A stretch of DNA of 10,565 nucleotides, taken from Bacteroidales bacterium. Its GTDB lineage: Bacteria; Bacteroidota; Bacteroidia; Bacteroidales; F082. The stretch is from positions 1-10,565 of the forward strand of contig JAILDR010000045.1 in assembly GCA_024689285.1 (NCBI GenBank), written 5' to 3'. Position numbers and translations under genes: made by a program. Under the pieces are notes generated by a model. The model made no database searches. It had not been told where the DNA came from and was given only the letters and a program-made list of their open reading frames with translations. This document shows positions 1-5,316 of this stretch, piece by piece. The first letter of the stretch is position 1. The number at the start of each line of letters is the position of its first letter.

Positions 1-2
1 CC

Positions 3-200
3 GAGCCTGAAGGCGCTCGCGCCTACTACACCACCGACGGCAGCACGCCCACGGCTGAAAGCACGCTCTACACCGCGCCTTTCACCCTCAGCGCCACCAC
101 CACCGTGAAGGCCGTCGCCATCAAGGACGGCGTCGCCAGCAGCGTGGCCTCCAAGACCTTCACCAAGAGCAGCGGCGACAACGGCGGCACTACCGAGTAA
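3..200 (+). CDS. C-terminal end of a surface protein with a CHB_HEX_C-like module (5' end outside window)
   Basis: Reading frame 3 is open from the window edge to TAA at 198-200 and encodes 65 residues. It contains YYTTDGSTPT near the start, then STLYTAP, then TTTVKAVAIKDG and SSVASKTF. This is the signature of the chitobiase/beta-hexosaminidase C-terminal type beta-sandwich module, common as a repeated accessory domain in Bacteroidetes secreted glycan-binding proteins and hydrolases. The last residues are a Ser/Gly/Asn/Thr-rich tail with no obvious sorting domain. The catalytic or main part of the protein lies upstream of the window, so its function cannot be given. The segment is GC-rich, unlike the AT-richer accessory genes to its right. 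The module call is from motif recognition; the parent enzyme is unknown. Confidence 0.75.
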   Translation, partial: EPEGARAYYTTDGSTPTAESTLYTAPFTLSATTTVKAVAIKDGVASSVASKTFTKSSGDNGGTTE

Positions 201-240
201 GGGCTCACGCAGAACTCGCTGAATTCGCTGAAACTTTGAC

Positions 241-479
241 GCGCCTCGCGTCATTGCGAGGAGGAACGACGAAGCAAATCGAAGATTCGACGTAGTCAAT
301 CCACACACGAAGTCAATGGAAAGGCTTCCAACTTGAACCCTGTCTTGAAGCTTCATCCCCGGATTGCTTCGTGCCTCGCAATGACGCAAAGAGGCAGCCA
401 GGCGCGAAGCGGCAGTAGGACTCCCCCGCCCTTCGGGCACCCCCTCTCAGAGGGGGAAGCGCGAAGCGGCAGTAAGGCT
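241..479. repeat. Composite palindromic repeat, copy 1
   Basis: First of four related copies. The left half is a long inverted repeat: an arm at about 249-277 (GTCATTGCGAGG then ACGAAGCAA) pairs with 364-386 (TTGCTTCGT then CCTCGCAATGAC). The right half has a short AGGCGCGAAGCGGCAGT-type motif, then a small hairpin GCCCTTCGGGC and a strong hairpin with arms CCCCCTC and GAGGGGG near 440-456, and ends with GCGCGAAGCGGCAG. Positions 265-300 are shared almost exactly with copy 3, and the middle section is shared with copy 2. It resembles REP/MITE-like intergenic palindromes found in many bacterial genomes. No transposase is nearby. Confidence 0.85.
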
Positions 480-487
480 GGCAGCAG

Positions 488-524
488 AAAAAAAGGCGAC
501 CCTCAGAACCGAGGGCCGCCTTTT
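488..524 (-). terminator. Rho-independent terminator, read on the minus strand
   Basis: The hairpin is at 495-520 with a run of seven A on the + strand at 488-494, giving seven U at the end of a minus-strand transcript. The stem has one imperfect position. On the minus strand that position is a G-U pair, while on the + strand it is an A-C mismatch, so the minus strand is the better functional reading. It is closely similar to the hairpin at 3514-3539. The minus-strand gene it served is not intact here: only about 90 bases of unexplained sequence (521-610) lie between it and the next repeat copy. Confidence 0.65.
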
Positions 525-609
525 GCGTTAAGGTTGTATATCGTCACCGCATTGCAAATGCTCATATTCACGGCTTCCGAATTGCAAATTCCGAAGAACG
601 TGGCCTTCT

Positions 610-764
610 GGATTGCTTCGTGCCTCTCGATGACGCAAAGCGGCTGTCAGGCGCAAAGCGGAAGTCAGGTGCGAAGCGGAAGTCAGGTGCGAAGCGGCTG
701 TAGGACTCCCCCGCCCTGCGGGCACCCCCTCTCAGAGGGGGAAGCGCGAAGCGGCAGCAGGTTG
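610..764. repeat. Composite palindromic repeat, copy 2 (right half only)
   Basis: This copy begins at GGATTGCTTCGTGCCT and lacks the left inverted-repeat arm and central section. It has the largest number of 18-bp subunits of the type CGCAAAGCGGAAGTCAGG, about four between 634 and 705. Because the unit is 18 bp, one frame reads as a six-residue SGSQAR-like repeat, which produces spurious open frames. It ends with the same CCCCCTC/GAGGGGG hairpin and GCGAAGCGGCAG tail as the other copies. Confidence 0.8.
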
Positions 765-819
765 TAAACCAATGAATTAATGAAAAGGGCAAGCCAAACG
801 TCTTGCGTCTCGCGTCTAT

Positions 820-848
820 TATGTAAACTAATTATGCTCATCTACTTA
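820..848. repeat. 29-bp dispersed repeat, left copy
   Basis: A 29-base stretch ending GCTCATCTACTTA matches 26 of 29 positions at 10514-10542. Both are preceded within 30 bases by a GTCTCGCGTCT string (806-816 and 10480-10490). The left copy lies directly ahead of the palindromic repeat array upstream of the ATPase gene. Its function is unknown; it may mark the border of a dispersed element. Confidence 0.6.
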
Positions 849-856
849 ACCATAGA

Positions 857-955
857 ATTGCGCAATCAATCGCGCAGAATTCCATAAAGATTGCGCAATC
901 AATCGCGCAGAATTTCATAAAAATTGCGCAATCAGTTGCGCAGAATTGCCGTTTT
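857..955 (+). promoter_or_regulatory. Three tandem 33-bp palindrome-containing repeats, probable operator array
   Basis: Three consecutive 33-bp units begin at 857, 890 and 923. Each has the perfect palindrome TTGCGCAA (858-865, 891-898, 924-931) and a second half-site: CGCGCAGAA in units 1 and 2, TTGCGCAGAA in unit 3. The third unit overlaps the predicted -33 element of the ATPase promoter (TTG at 936-938). The regular spacing and overlap with the promoter fit a repressor-binding array, possibly for autoregulation. The binding protein is unknown. Confidence 0.6.
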
Positions 956-967
956 GTTGTATTTTTG
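936..967 (+). promoter_or_regulatory. Bacteroidetes-type promoter of the ATPase gene
   Basis: TATTTTTG at 960-967 matches the Bacteroidetes -7 consensus TAnnTTTG exactly, and TTG at 936-938 lies 21 bases upstream as a -33 element. The start codon is at 985, so the predicted leader is only about 10-15 bases. Confidence 0.7.
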
Positions 968-984
968 CAGAAAAATCATGAAGA

Positions 985-2163
985 ATGGAAACGCTCATAC
1001 AAGCACACAAAACGCTTTTGGACAGGGTGGACACTTCTTTTGTCCGATACTTGCACGACCAAATCAACTGGGACTCCCGTATCATAGCCATTCTTGGCGC
1101 AAGAGGCGTAGGAAAGACCACTTTGGTACTACAGCACATCAAACTGAGCCATGAGCAAAAAGAATCACTTTATGTGATGGCTGATGATTTTTATTTCACC
1201 CAACACCGGCTTTATGACTTGGCTTTATATTTCTACCAACAAGGCGGCAAGAAACTCTATATTGACGAAATCCACAAATACAGGAATTGGTCCGTCGAAA
1301 TCAAAAACATTTATGACCAGATTCCCGACCTTCAGGTGGTCTATACCGGTTCTTCTGTCTTGGAATTGGAACAGGGAGGAGCCGATTTGAGTCGACGGAA
1401 AGTGGAATACATCTTACATGGGCTGTCATTCCGTGAATATATCAACCTTAACCACGGCTTGAACTTGCCTTCTTATGAACTACAACAAATCTTGAATGGC
1501 GAAGTTGAATTCCCGATGAAGGAAATACGCCCATTACAGCAGTTTTCCCAATATCTCAAAGCTGGGTATTATCCCTATTTTATGGAAGACAATTATGAAT
1601 TGCGATTGAACGGGGTGTTAAAACAGGTGGTAGAGAATGACATTCCCCAGTTCGCAGATTTCAATGTGGCTTCCGTTCAAAAGCTCAAGAAACTGCTCTT
1701 TATGCTTGCCCAAAGCGTTCCGTTCAAACCGAATTATTCAAAACTGGAGCGCGCTCTTGAAATACGGCGTAGCACTTTGCCCACCTACATGCATTTGCTC
1801 GAAAAAGCGGGACTTATCAGTCTTTTGCCAGAAAAGGCGGAAGGAATCAAGATGTTTGAAAAAATCGACAAGGTGTATCTACAAAACCCCAATATTGCTT
1901 ACGTTTTGTCAGCGAACACCCCCGACATTGGATCAATCAGAGAAACCATCTTTTTTGCATGGTTAAGTGTCAAACACAATGTGACGGCATCCAAAGTTTC
2001 TGATTTTGAGGTAGGGAGATACACTTTCGAAGTCGGCGGACGAAACAAAAGCAAAAAACAGCTTGCTGACCTTGACCCAGGCAAGGCTTTTGTAGTGAAA
2101 GACAACGTGGAGTATCCTGTTGCCCACAGCATTCCTCTTTGGATGTTTGGGTTTGTTTATTGA
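985..2163 (+). CDS. AAA+ ATPase of the AAA_14 / DUF4143 type
   Basis: A 392-residue protein. The N-terminal ATPase has Walker A GARGVGKTT at residues 38-46, Walker B LYIDEIH at 91-97 and a sensor-1-like VVYTGSS at 118-124, followed by SRRKVEYILHGLSFREY, typical of this family. The C-terminal half, beyond about 200, fits the DUF4143 winged-helix region and ends with a PD-(D/E)XK-nuclease-like core: D340, then E349 in FEVGGRNK. Such proteins are abundant in Bacteroidetes, often as isolated genes, and their cellular role is not settled; proposed roles include nucleic-acid processing. ATG 985 is chosen because it follows the promoter directly. The ATG at 978 is in another frame. The gene is AT-richer than its flanks and is bounded on both sides by composite repeats, which suggests an acquired cassette. 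Confidence 0.88.
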   Translation: METLIQAHKTLLDRVDTSFVRYLHDQINWDSRIIAILGARGVGKTTLVLQHIKLSHEQKESLYVMADDFYFTQHRLYDLALYFYQQGGKKLYIDEIHKYRNWSVEIKNIYDQIPDLQVVYTGSSVLELEQGGADLSRRKVEYILHGLSFREYINLNHGLNLPSYELQQILNGEVEFPMKEIRPLQQFSQYLKAGYYPYFMEDNYELRLNGVLKQVVENDIPQFADFNVASVQKLKKLLFMLAQSVPFKPNYSKLERALEIRRSTLPTYMHLLEKAGLISLLPEKAEGIKMFEKIDKVYLQNPNIAYVLSANTPDIGSIRETIFFAWLSVKHNVTASKVSDFEVGRYTFEVGGRNKSKKQLADLDPGKAFVVKDNVEYPVAHSIPLWMFGFVY

Positions 2164-2185
2164 TTCAATGACTTTGCTCCCGCAC

Positions 2186-2467
2186 GCGCCTCGCGTCATT
2201 GACTCACTTCGTATCGTCGAATCTGACGATTTGCGAGGAGGAACGACGAAGTCAATCCACACACGAAGTCAATGGAAAGGCTTCCAACTTGAACCCTGTC
2301 TTGAAGCTTCATCCCTGGATTGCTTCGTGCCTCGCAATGACGCGAAGCGACGCTACGCGAAGCGGCAGTCAGGCGCAAGGCGGCAGTCAGGCGCAAAGCG
2401 GCTGTAGGACTCCCCCGCCCTTCGGGCACTCCCTCTCAGAGGGGGAAGCGCGAAGCGGCAGCCAGGC
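2186..2467. repeat. Composite palindromic repeat, copy 3 (longest)
   Basis: It starts with the same GCGCCTCGCGTCATTG as copy 1 and shares the central stretch from about 2255 to 2345 nearly base for base. The left arm is interrupted by an extra segment containing its own hairpin, ATCGTC at 2213-2218 and GACGAT at 2225-2230. The right half has two to three 18-bp subunits, then the CCCCCGCCC and CTCTCAGAGGGGG region. It begins 22 bases after the ATPase stop codon and ends at the stop codon of the kinase-like gene, so it fills the whole gap between two convergent genes. Confidence 0.85.
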
Positions 2468-3091
2468 TTACCTCAATAGTCCATAATAATATTCAAGAAC
2501 CTTAACAGCTGGCTTTTTCATCATAATGATGGGGTCGATGAAATAAAGACTGTTTCTATCGGTAAGGACATTGTCACCTTCGGCCGACACGTCGGTAACG
2601 GCAAGATAGTCATTTCCATAATAGTAACGATTTTCAGGTAATAGGCCGAGACCTTCCGTTAGGTATCTGTCAATGGTCTCCTGTGAAGAGGCAATGAACT
2701 GGTTGGAAATATACGGCTGGGTTAAGATAATACGAACACCGTCAACATCTTCGCCAATGCCTTCAAAATGATACTTTGTATTAGGGAATAGAATATTGTG
2801 AACCAAATGCTCATAAATGACATCTTGTGCGTGCATCCGCTTGATGGCAGATTTGGCAAAAGGATTACGGACTTTAACGACAAGTTGTCGCTGCTCATCC
2901 AGATAAACAATGCTTTCGCCAGATGGTAAACGCTTTCGGTCACCGTATTGCTCCCATCGGTTTGACGGCACAAAGCACCCATTAGCCTTTGCAATGGCAA
3001 TCAGGCGGTTGCCCTCCTCTTCTTGCGCTGCATTTCCCGAGCCTTGCTCGTAATTTCCATATTGTTCAGCGGATAGCCCAACCTCAAACAT
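2468..3091 (-). CDS. Kinase-like protein resembling polyvalent-protein kinase domains; start uncertain, possibly frameshifted
   Basis: The conserved part starts at LIAIAKANGCF, whose first codon is at 3004. In 178-residue numbering from there, a glycine-loop-like PSGESIVYLDE is followed by VVKV (candidate ATP-binding K44). DVIYEHLVHNILFPNT, then TDVSAEGDNVL (D138, N145) and YFIDP (D157) resemble a kinase catalytic loop and DFG-like metal site. The pattern recalls the putative polyvalent protein kinase family, from memory. ATG 3091 is given only as the nearest in-frame ATG. The stretch between 3091 and about 3018 mainly shadows the overlapping 71-residue frame. An alternative is a single 249-residue protein formed by a -1 shift near 3015-3025. 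Another is reinitiation at CTG 3004, which overlaps the upstream stop and has AGGAGG eight bases before it. Still longer versions run into repeat DNA and are rejected. Confidence 0.65.
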   Translation of the reverse strand: MFEVGLSAEQYGNYEQGSGNAAQEEEGNRLIAIAKANGCFVPSNRWEQYGDRKRLPSGESIVYLDEQRQLVVKVRNPFAKSAIKRMHAQDVIYEHLVHNILFPNTKYHFEGIGEDVDGVRIILTQPYISNQFIASSQETIDRYLTEGLGLLPENRYYYGNDYLAVTDVSAEGDNVLTDRNSLYFIDPIIMMKKPAVKVLEYYYGLLR

Positions 3092-3216
3092 TCCAATATC
3101 GCTTCTATCGCTATCAGCCTCACTTCTTGATTCAAGCTCTGCACATATTGGAGGGCGTTTTGTCCGTTTCTTAATGAGATTGTCGATAATTCTTTTTCCA
3201 TACTTCCACATTTCAT
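3001..3216 (-). CDS. 71-residue helical protein, probable N-terminal part or partner of the kinase-like gene
   Basis: It starts MKCGSMEKELS at 3216, with an internal ATG at 3201 possible. The body reads NALQYVQSLNQEVRLIAIEA, then ILECLRLGYPLNN and MEITSKAREMQRK, a well-formed amphipathic helical pattern. A strong promoter lies about 17 bases upstream, supporting this start over the longer frame that runs through repeat DNA. It ends at TGA 3003-3001 in KKRRATA, inside the kinase-like reading frame. If the ribosome or an ancestral gene moved -1 after REMQRK, the text continues as EEEGNRLIAIAKANG, a smooth helix into the conserved domain. I therefore suspect the two frames once formed, or still form, one protein. 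I do not recognise the N-terminal part itself. Confidence 0.6.
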   Translation of the reverse strand: MKCGSMEKELSTISLRNGQNALQYVQSLNQEVRLIAIEAILECLRLGYPLNNMEITSKAREMQRKKRRATA

Positions 3217-3232
3217 GATGAAATTGAGGGGT

Positions 3233-3262
3233 CAAAAGTACGTCTTTTTTTTGAACCGACAA
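3233..3262 (-). promoter_or_regulatory. Bacteroidetes-type promoter of the split kinase-like gene
   Basis: On the minus strand TACTTTTG (3240-3233) matches TAnnTTTG exactly, and TTG (3262-3260) stands exactly 19 bases upstream, the classical -33/-7 spacing. The ATG at 3216 follows 16 bases after the -7 motif. This placement excludes coding use of the longer frame that begins at 3313. Confidence 0.75.
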
Positions 3263-3278
3263 GTGATTGTGCGGAAAA

Positions 3279-3499
3279 AACGACGAAGCAAATCGAAGAT
3301 TCGACGTAGTCAATTCAGGGGCTAACTCCTAAAGAAACGGATTCCCTGGATCGCTTCGTGCCTCGCGATGACGCGAAGCGACGCTACGCGAAGCGGCAGT
3401 CAGGCGCAAAGCGGCAGTCAGGCGCAAAGCGGCTGTAGGACTCCTCCGCCCTTCGGGCACCCCCTCTCAGAGGGGGAAGCGCGGAGCGACAGCGGGCTT
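3279..3499. repeat. Composite palindromic repeat, copy 4
   Basis: The left 36 bases (3279-3314) match copy 1 at 265-300. The centre (3315-3343) is unrelated. The right part from TGGATCGCTTCGTGCCTCGCGATGACG onward in pieces matches copy 3, including two to three 18-bp subunits and the CCCCCTC/GAGGGGG hairpin. It ends within 15 bases of a terminator hairpin, as copy 1 does. Its left edge lies about 17 bases upstream of the kinase gene's -33 element. Confidence 0.82.
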
Positions 3500-3500
3500 G

Positions 3501-3539
3501 CAAACAAAACAAAGGCGACCCCCGAAACCGAAGGCCGCC
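3501..3539 (-). terminator. Rho-independent terminator, minus strand
   Basis: The hairpin at 3514-3539 forms an 11-bp stem with a 4-base loop only when read on the minus strand. Three positions that are A-C mismatches on the + strand become G-U pairs on the minus strand. It is followed by a U-rich run of the form UUUGUUUUGUUU. It lies 32 bases after the stop of the small gene at 3572-3832 and so ends that unit. Confidence 0.75.
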
Positions 3540-3571
3540 CATGCTTAGTACTTTTATCTGGTTTACTTTAC

Positions 3572-3832
3572 TTAAGGTACGTAATTCTTTACGAGACGAT
3601 TCAGCGTCACCGTGCTCGTGCCGTCGTCACCCGACTTGGCGAGGGCGGGAGTGGCCGATGTGTGGTCCACCGTGAACGTGCCGTTCAGCTTGTCGTCCGG
3701 GCCGCCCACAATCTCGATGGCGGTGATGTCGACGTTGTCGCCCGTCAGTGGCAGGCACAGCACGTCCTGGCTTTCGATGGCTATGGCCTCCGCCTTAGGA
3801 GCTTAATAGCGATTGCTGTTTGTTTTTGTCAT
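3572..3832 (-). pseudogene. Small protein gene of unknown role with an in-frame stop at codon 10
   Basis: ATG at 3832 opens MTKTNSNRY, then TAA (3805-3803), then the same frame continues without a break as APKAEAIAIESQDVLCLPLT and on to NRLVKNYVP, stop at 3572. The layout, a basic N-terminus, a Tyr-x-Ala-Pro-Lys-x-Glu motif, then a stretch ending near a Cys and an acidic, Gly/Asp/Thr-rich tail, resembles the many short Prevotella/Bacteroides proteins of unknown function that carry a YxxPxxE motif. If the stop was originally CAA (Gln), one C-to-T change explains it. The continued frame is GC-rich with normal codon choice and is followed by a good terminator, so the damage looks recent, unless the stop is read through. 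Family recognition is from memory and tentative. Confidence 0.55.
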
Positions 3833-3878
3833 TTGATTTGTAATTAAACGTTTATTGAAATAAATGTAAGGAATAGGT

Positions 3879-4091
3879 TCATATTGACTTGTTTACAATG
3901 ATGCCCTTCGACAGAAGTTCCTCAAAGACATAATGGTCATCCATGGTCTGGGGTTTCTTCCCGTGGGCGATTTCATAGACATGCTGCGGCGACAGTCTGT
4001 AGTAACTTGCGATTTTTTCATAAACCGACGGATTACGGGATTTCTTGTAGGAGCCATATCTCAACTTATTGAGGAAAGAAATAAAGGACAT
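3879..4091 (-). CDS. 70-residue helix-turn-helix-like protein
   Basis: The protein starts MSFISFLNKLRYG at ATG 4091. Residues 23-44, VYEKIASYYRLSPQHVYEIA plus HG, look like a helix-turn-helix: a helix, a short turn at RLSP, then a recognition-like helix. A basic GKKPQ and an acidic C-terminal helix EELLSKGIIV follow. Small proteins of this shape are common in Bacteroidales and are usually hypothetical, possibly DNA-binding. The frame is open further upstream to 4313 but that part is low-complexity, includes the poly-G/poly-T stretches and starts at a TTG overlapping a -7 promoter motif, so I treat it as leader. It stops 46 bases before the small interrupted gene, on the same strand, so the two may share a transcript. 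Confidence 0.6.
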   Translation of the reverse strand: MSFISFLNKLRYGSYKKSRNPSVYEKIASYYRLSPQHVYEIAHGKKPQTMDDHYVFEELLSKGIIVNKSI

Positions 4092-4221
4092 GATGTGTGG
4101 ATTTAATTGGGTTGTAAAGAAAAAAAAACTCATTCGTCTCCAGGGCATTGCGGCCTCAAAGCGGACGAGACACGATGTTGAAACAATAGGATAATGCGAG
4201 CTAACTGCTTGATAATCAAAA

Positions 4222-4261
4222 GGTTTACCCCCCCCATTAGGGTTATAACCAATTGTAAACC
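4222..4261 (-). promoter_or_regulatory. Structured leader upstream of the HTH-like gene
   Basis: A perfect 7-bp inverted repeat, GGTTTAC at 4222-4228 and GTAAACC at 4255-4261, encloses a perfect 10-bp palindrome GGTTATAACC (4241-4250) and a run of eight C on the + strand (4228-4235). The region lies in the roughly 220-base interval between a -7 motif and the HTH-like start codon. It could be an RNA structure or an operator. The homopolymer run could vary in length. Confidence 0.35.
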
Positions 4262-4310
4262 AATAATTTGCATATCGCTTTGCATTATCATCTGGGCATT
4301 TTGAAAACTG

Positions 4311-4318
4311 CAAAGATA
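4311..4318 (-). promoter_or_regulatory. Candidate -7 promoter element for the HTH-like gene
   Basis: TATCTTTG on the minus strand matches TAnnTTTG exactly and is followed by GCAG. No convincing TTG -33 element is seen at 19-21 bases. If used, the leader is about 210 bases long. Confidence 0.45.
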
Positions 4319-4350
4319 AGAAAAACTACCCACAGGTTGCGAAAACAGGG

Positions 4351-4397
4351 AAAAAAAATCCAAAAATCTGCTCCGCGCCCACTGCGCTAAGCGGCAG
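4351..4397 (-). terminator. Weak terminator after the recA operon
   Basis: On the minus strand, CTGCCGC (4397-4391) can pair with GCGGAGCAG (4376-4368) with a two-base bulge. A T-rich run ATTTTTGGATTTTTTTT follows. It lies about 30 bases after the EamA stop codon, the right place to end the operon. The stem is short, so confidence is modest. Confidence 0.45.
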
Positions 4398-4425
4398 TTC
4401 AACAAGTAAAAATTCCGCTAACGCA

Positions 4426-5310
4426 TTACACCTTTCTGTCGGTCAATATCATGAACAATATCGCAAACAATATCAAGGCGACTCCGATGGCTACATTCAG
4501 TGTGAACGGTTCGCTGAAAACCAGTGTGCCGATAAAGATGGCCGTCAAAGGCTCGAGAATGCCCAGCACGGAAGTCTTAGTGGCACCAACAGCTTTGGAG
4601 GACGCCGCAAGCGTGATGGTGGCAATGGCCGTGGGCAGCACTGCCAAACCCAACACATTCAACCAGCTGACAGCGTCAGGCACCGGGTTAAGATGCACCC
4701 CAAAACCCGAGAGGGCCAACAGCATCACCGAACCGATAAAGAAACAATAGAACGTCAACGTCAGGTTGGGCAGTGCCTTAATCTGCCGGCTCTGGTTCAC
4801 AATGACTATAAATAAGGTGTAGCACAAACCGGAGGCCACCACGAGAGCAATGCCCCGCCAGTCGATGAAGCCTCCCCCACCCTTAACGGACAACAGCACC
4901 GCACCCGCCACACCAGCAAAGATAGACACCCAGGTCTGCCACGTGGGGAACTGACCGAAAAACATCATGATGAGTGCCACCATGATGGGATAGACATACA
5001 GAATGCTCGTGGCGATGCCCGAAGGGATGTATCTGTAGGCTTCAAACAAGGTGATGCTGCACCCCGTGAACAAGACACCAAGAATGACCATCAGCCCGAA
5101 CTGTTTCCAGGTGATGCGAATTTGTTTCTTCGCCACCAGCATGAAAGCCAGCATCAACAGGGTGGCCACACCATACCGGTAGAACAACAAAGAATTGACA
5201 TCCAACCCCTTGTTAATGACAGGCACGCCAAACAGGGGATTCATGCCATAGGTGATGCCTGAGATGATACCCGCGAGATAGCCCCAGGGGAGTGTATTTT
5301 GCTTTTTCAT
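4426..5310 (-). CDS. EamA-family (DMT superfamily) transporter
   Basis: A 294-residue inner-membrane protein with about ten hydrophobic helices (roughly 9-30, 40-60, 70-90, 95-115, 125-145, 150-172, 180-203, 215-236, 245-263, 270-290). It is built as two internally similar halves, as in EamA/RhaT drug-metabolite transporters. Supporting motifs are the early GYLAGIISGITYGMNPLFG, the mid-half RYIPSGIATSILYVYPIMVA, and its second-half equivalent SVLGILEPLTAIFIGTLVFS, which carries the conserved Glu-Pro of the family. Length is normal. Substrate cannot be deduced; relatives export amino acids, metabolites or drugs. ATG 5310 lies 6 bases after the stop codon of the nucleoside kinase gene, so it is probably the last gene of the recA operon. 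Confidence 0.9.
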   Translation of the reverse strand: MKKQNTLPWGYLAGIISGITYGMNPLFGVPVINKGLDVNSLLFYRYGVATLLMLAFMLVAKKQIRITWKQFGLMVILGVLFTGCSITLFEAYRYIPSGIATSILYVYPIMVALIMMFFGQFPTWQTWVSIFAGVAGAVLLSVKGGGGFIDWRGIALVVASGLCYTLFIVIVNQSRQIKALPNLTLTFYCFFIGSVMLLALSGFGVHLNPVPDAVSWLNVLGLAVLPTAIATITLAASSKAVGATKTSVLGILEPLTAIFIGTLVFSEPFTLNVAIGVALILFAILFMILTDRKV

Positions 5311-5316
5311 AACGGT

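Noticed and set aside
333..767. 144-residue + strand open frame with SGSQAR repeats
   Set aside because: It is the translation of composite repeats, whose 18-bp subunits keep the frame open, and it crosses a terminator hairpin.
2120..2486. Open frames of 77-95 residues across the third repeat copy on both strands
   Set aside because: The same repeat-derived peptides appear from every copy; there is no promoter or independent coding evidence.
3217..3313. N-terminal extension of the kinase-like frame up to ATG 3313
   Set aside because: It would translate composite-repeat DNA and the promoter itself; the consensus -33/-7 elements lie inside it.
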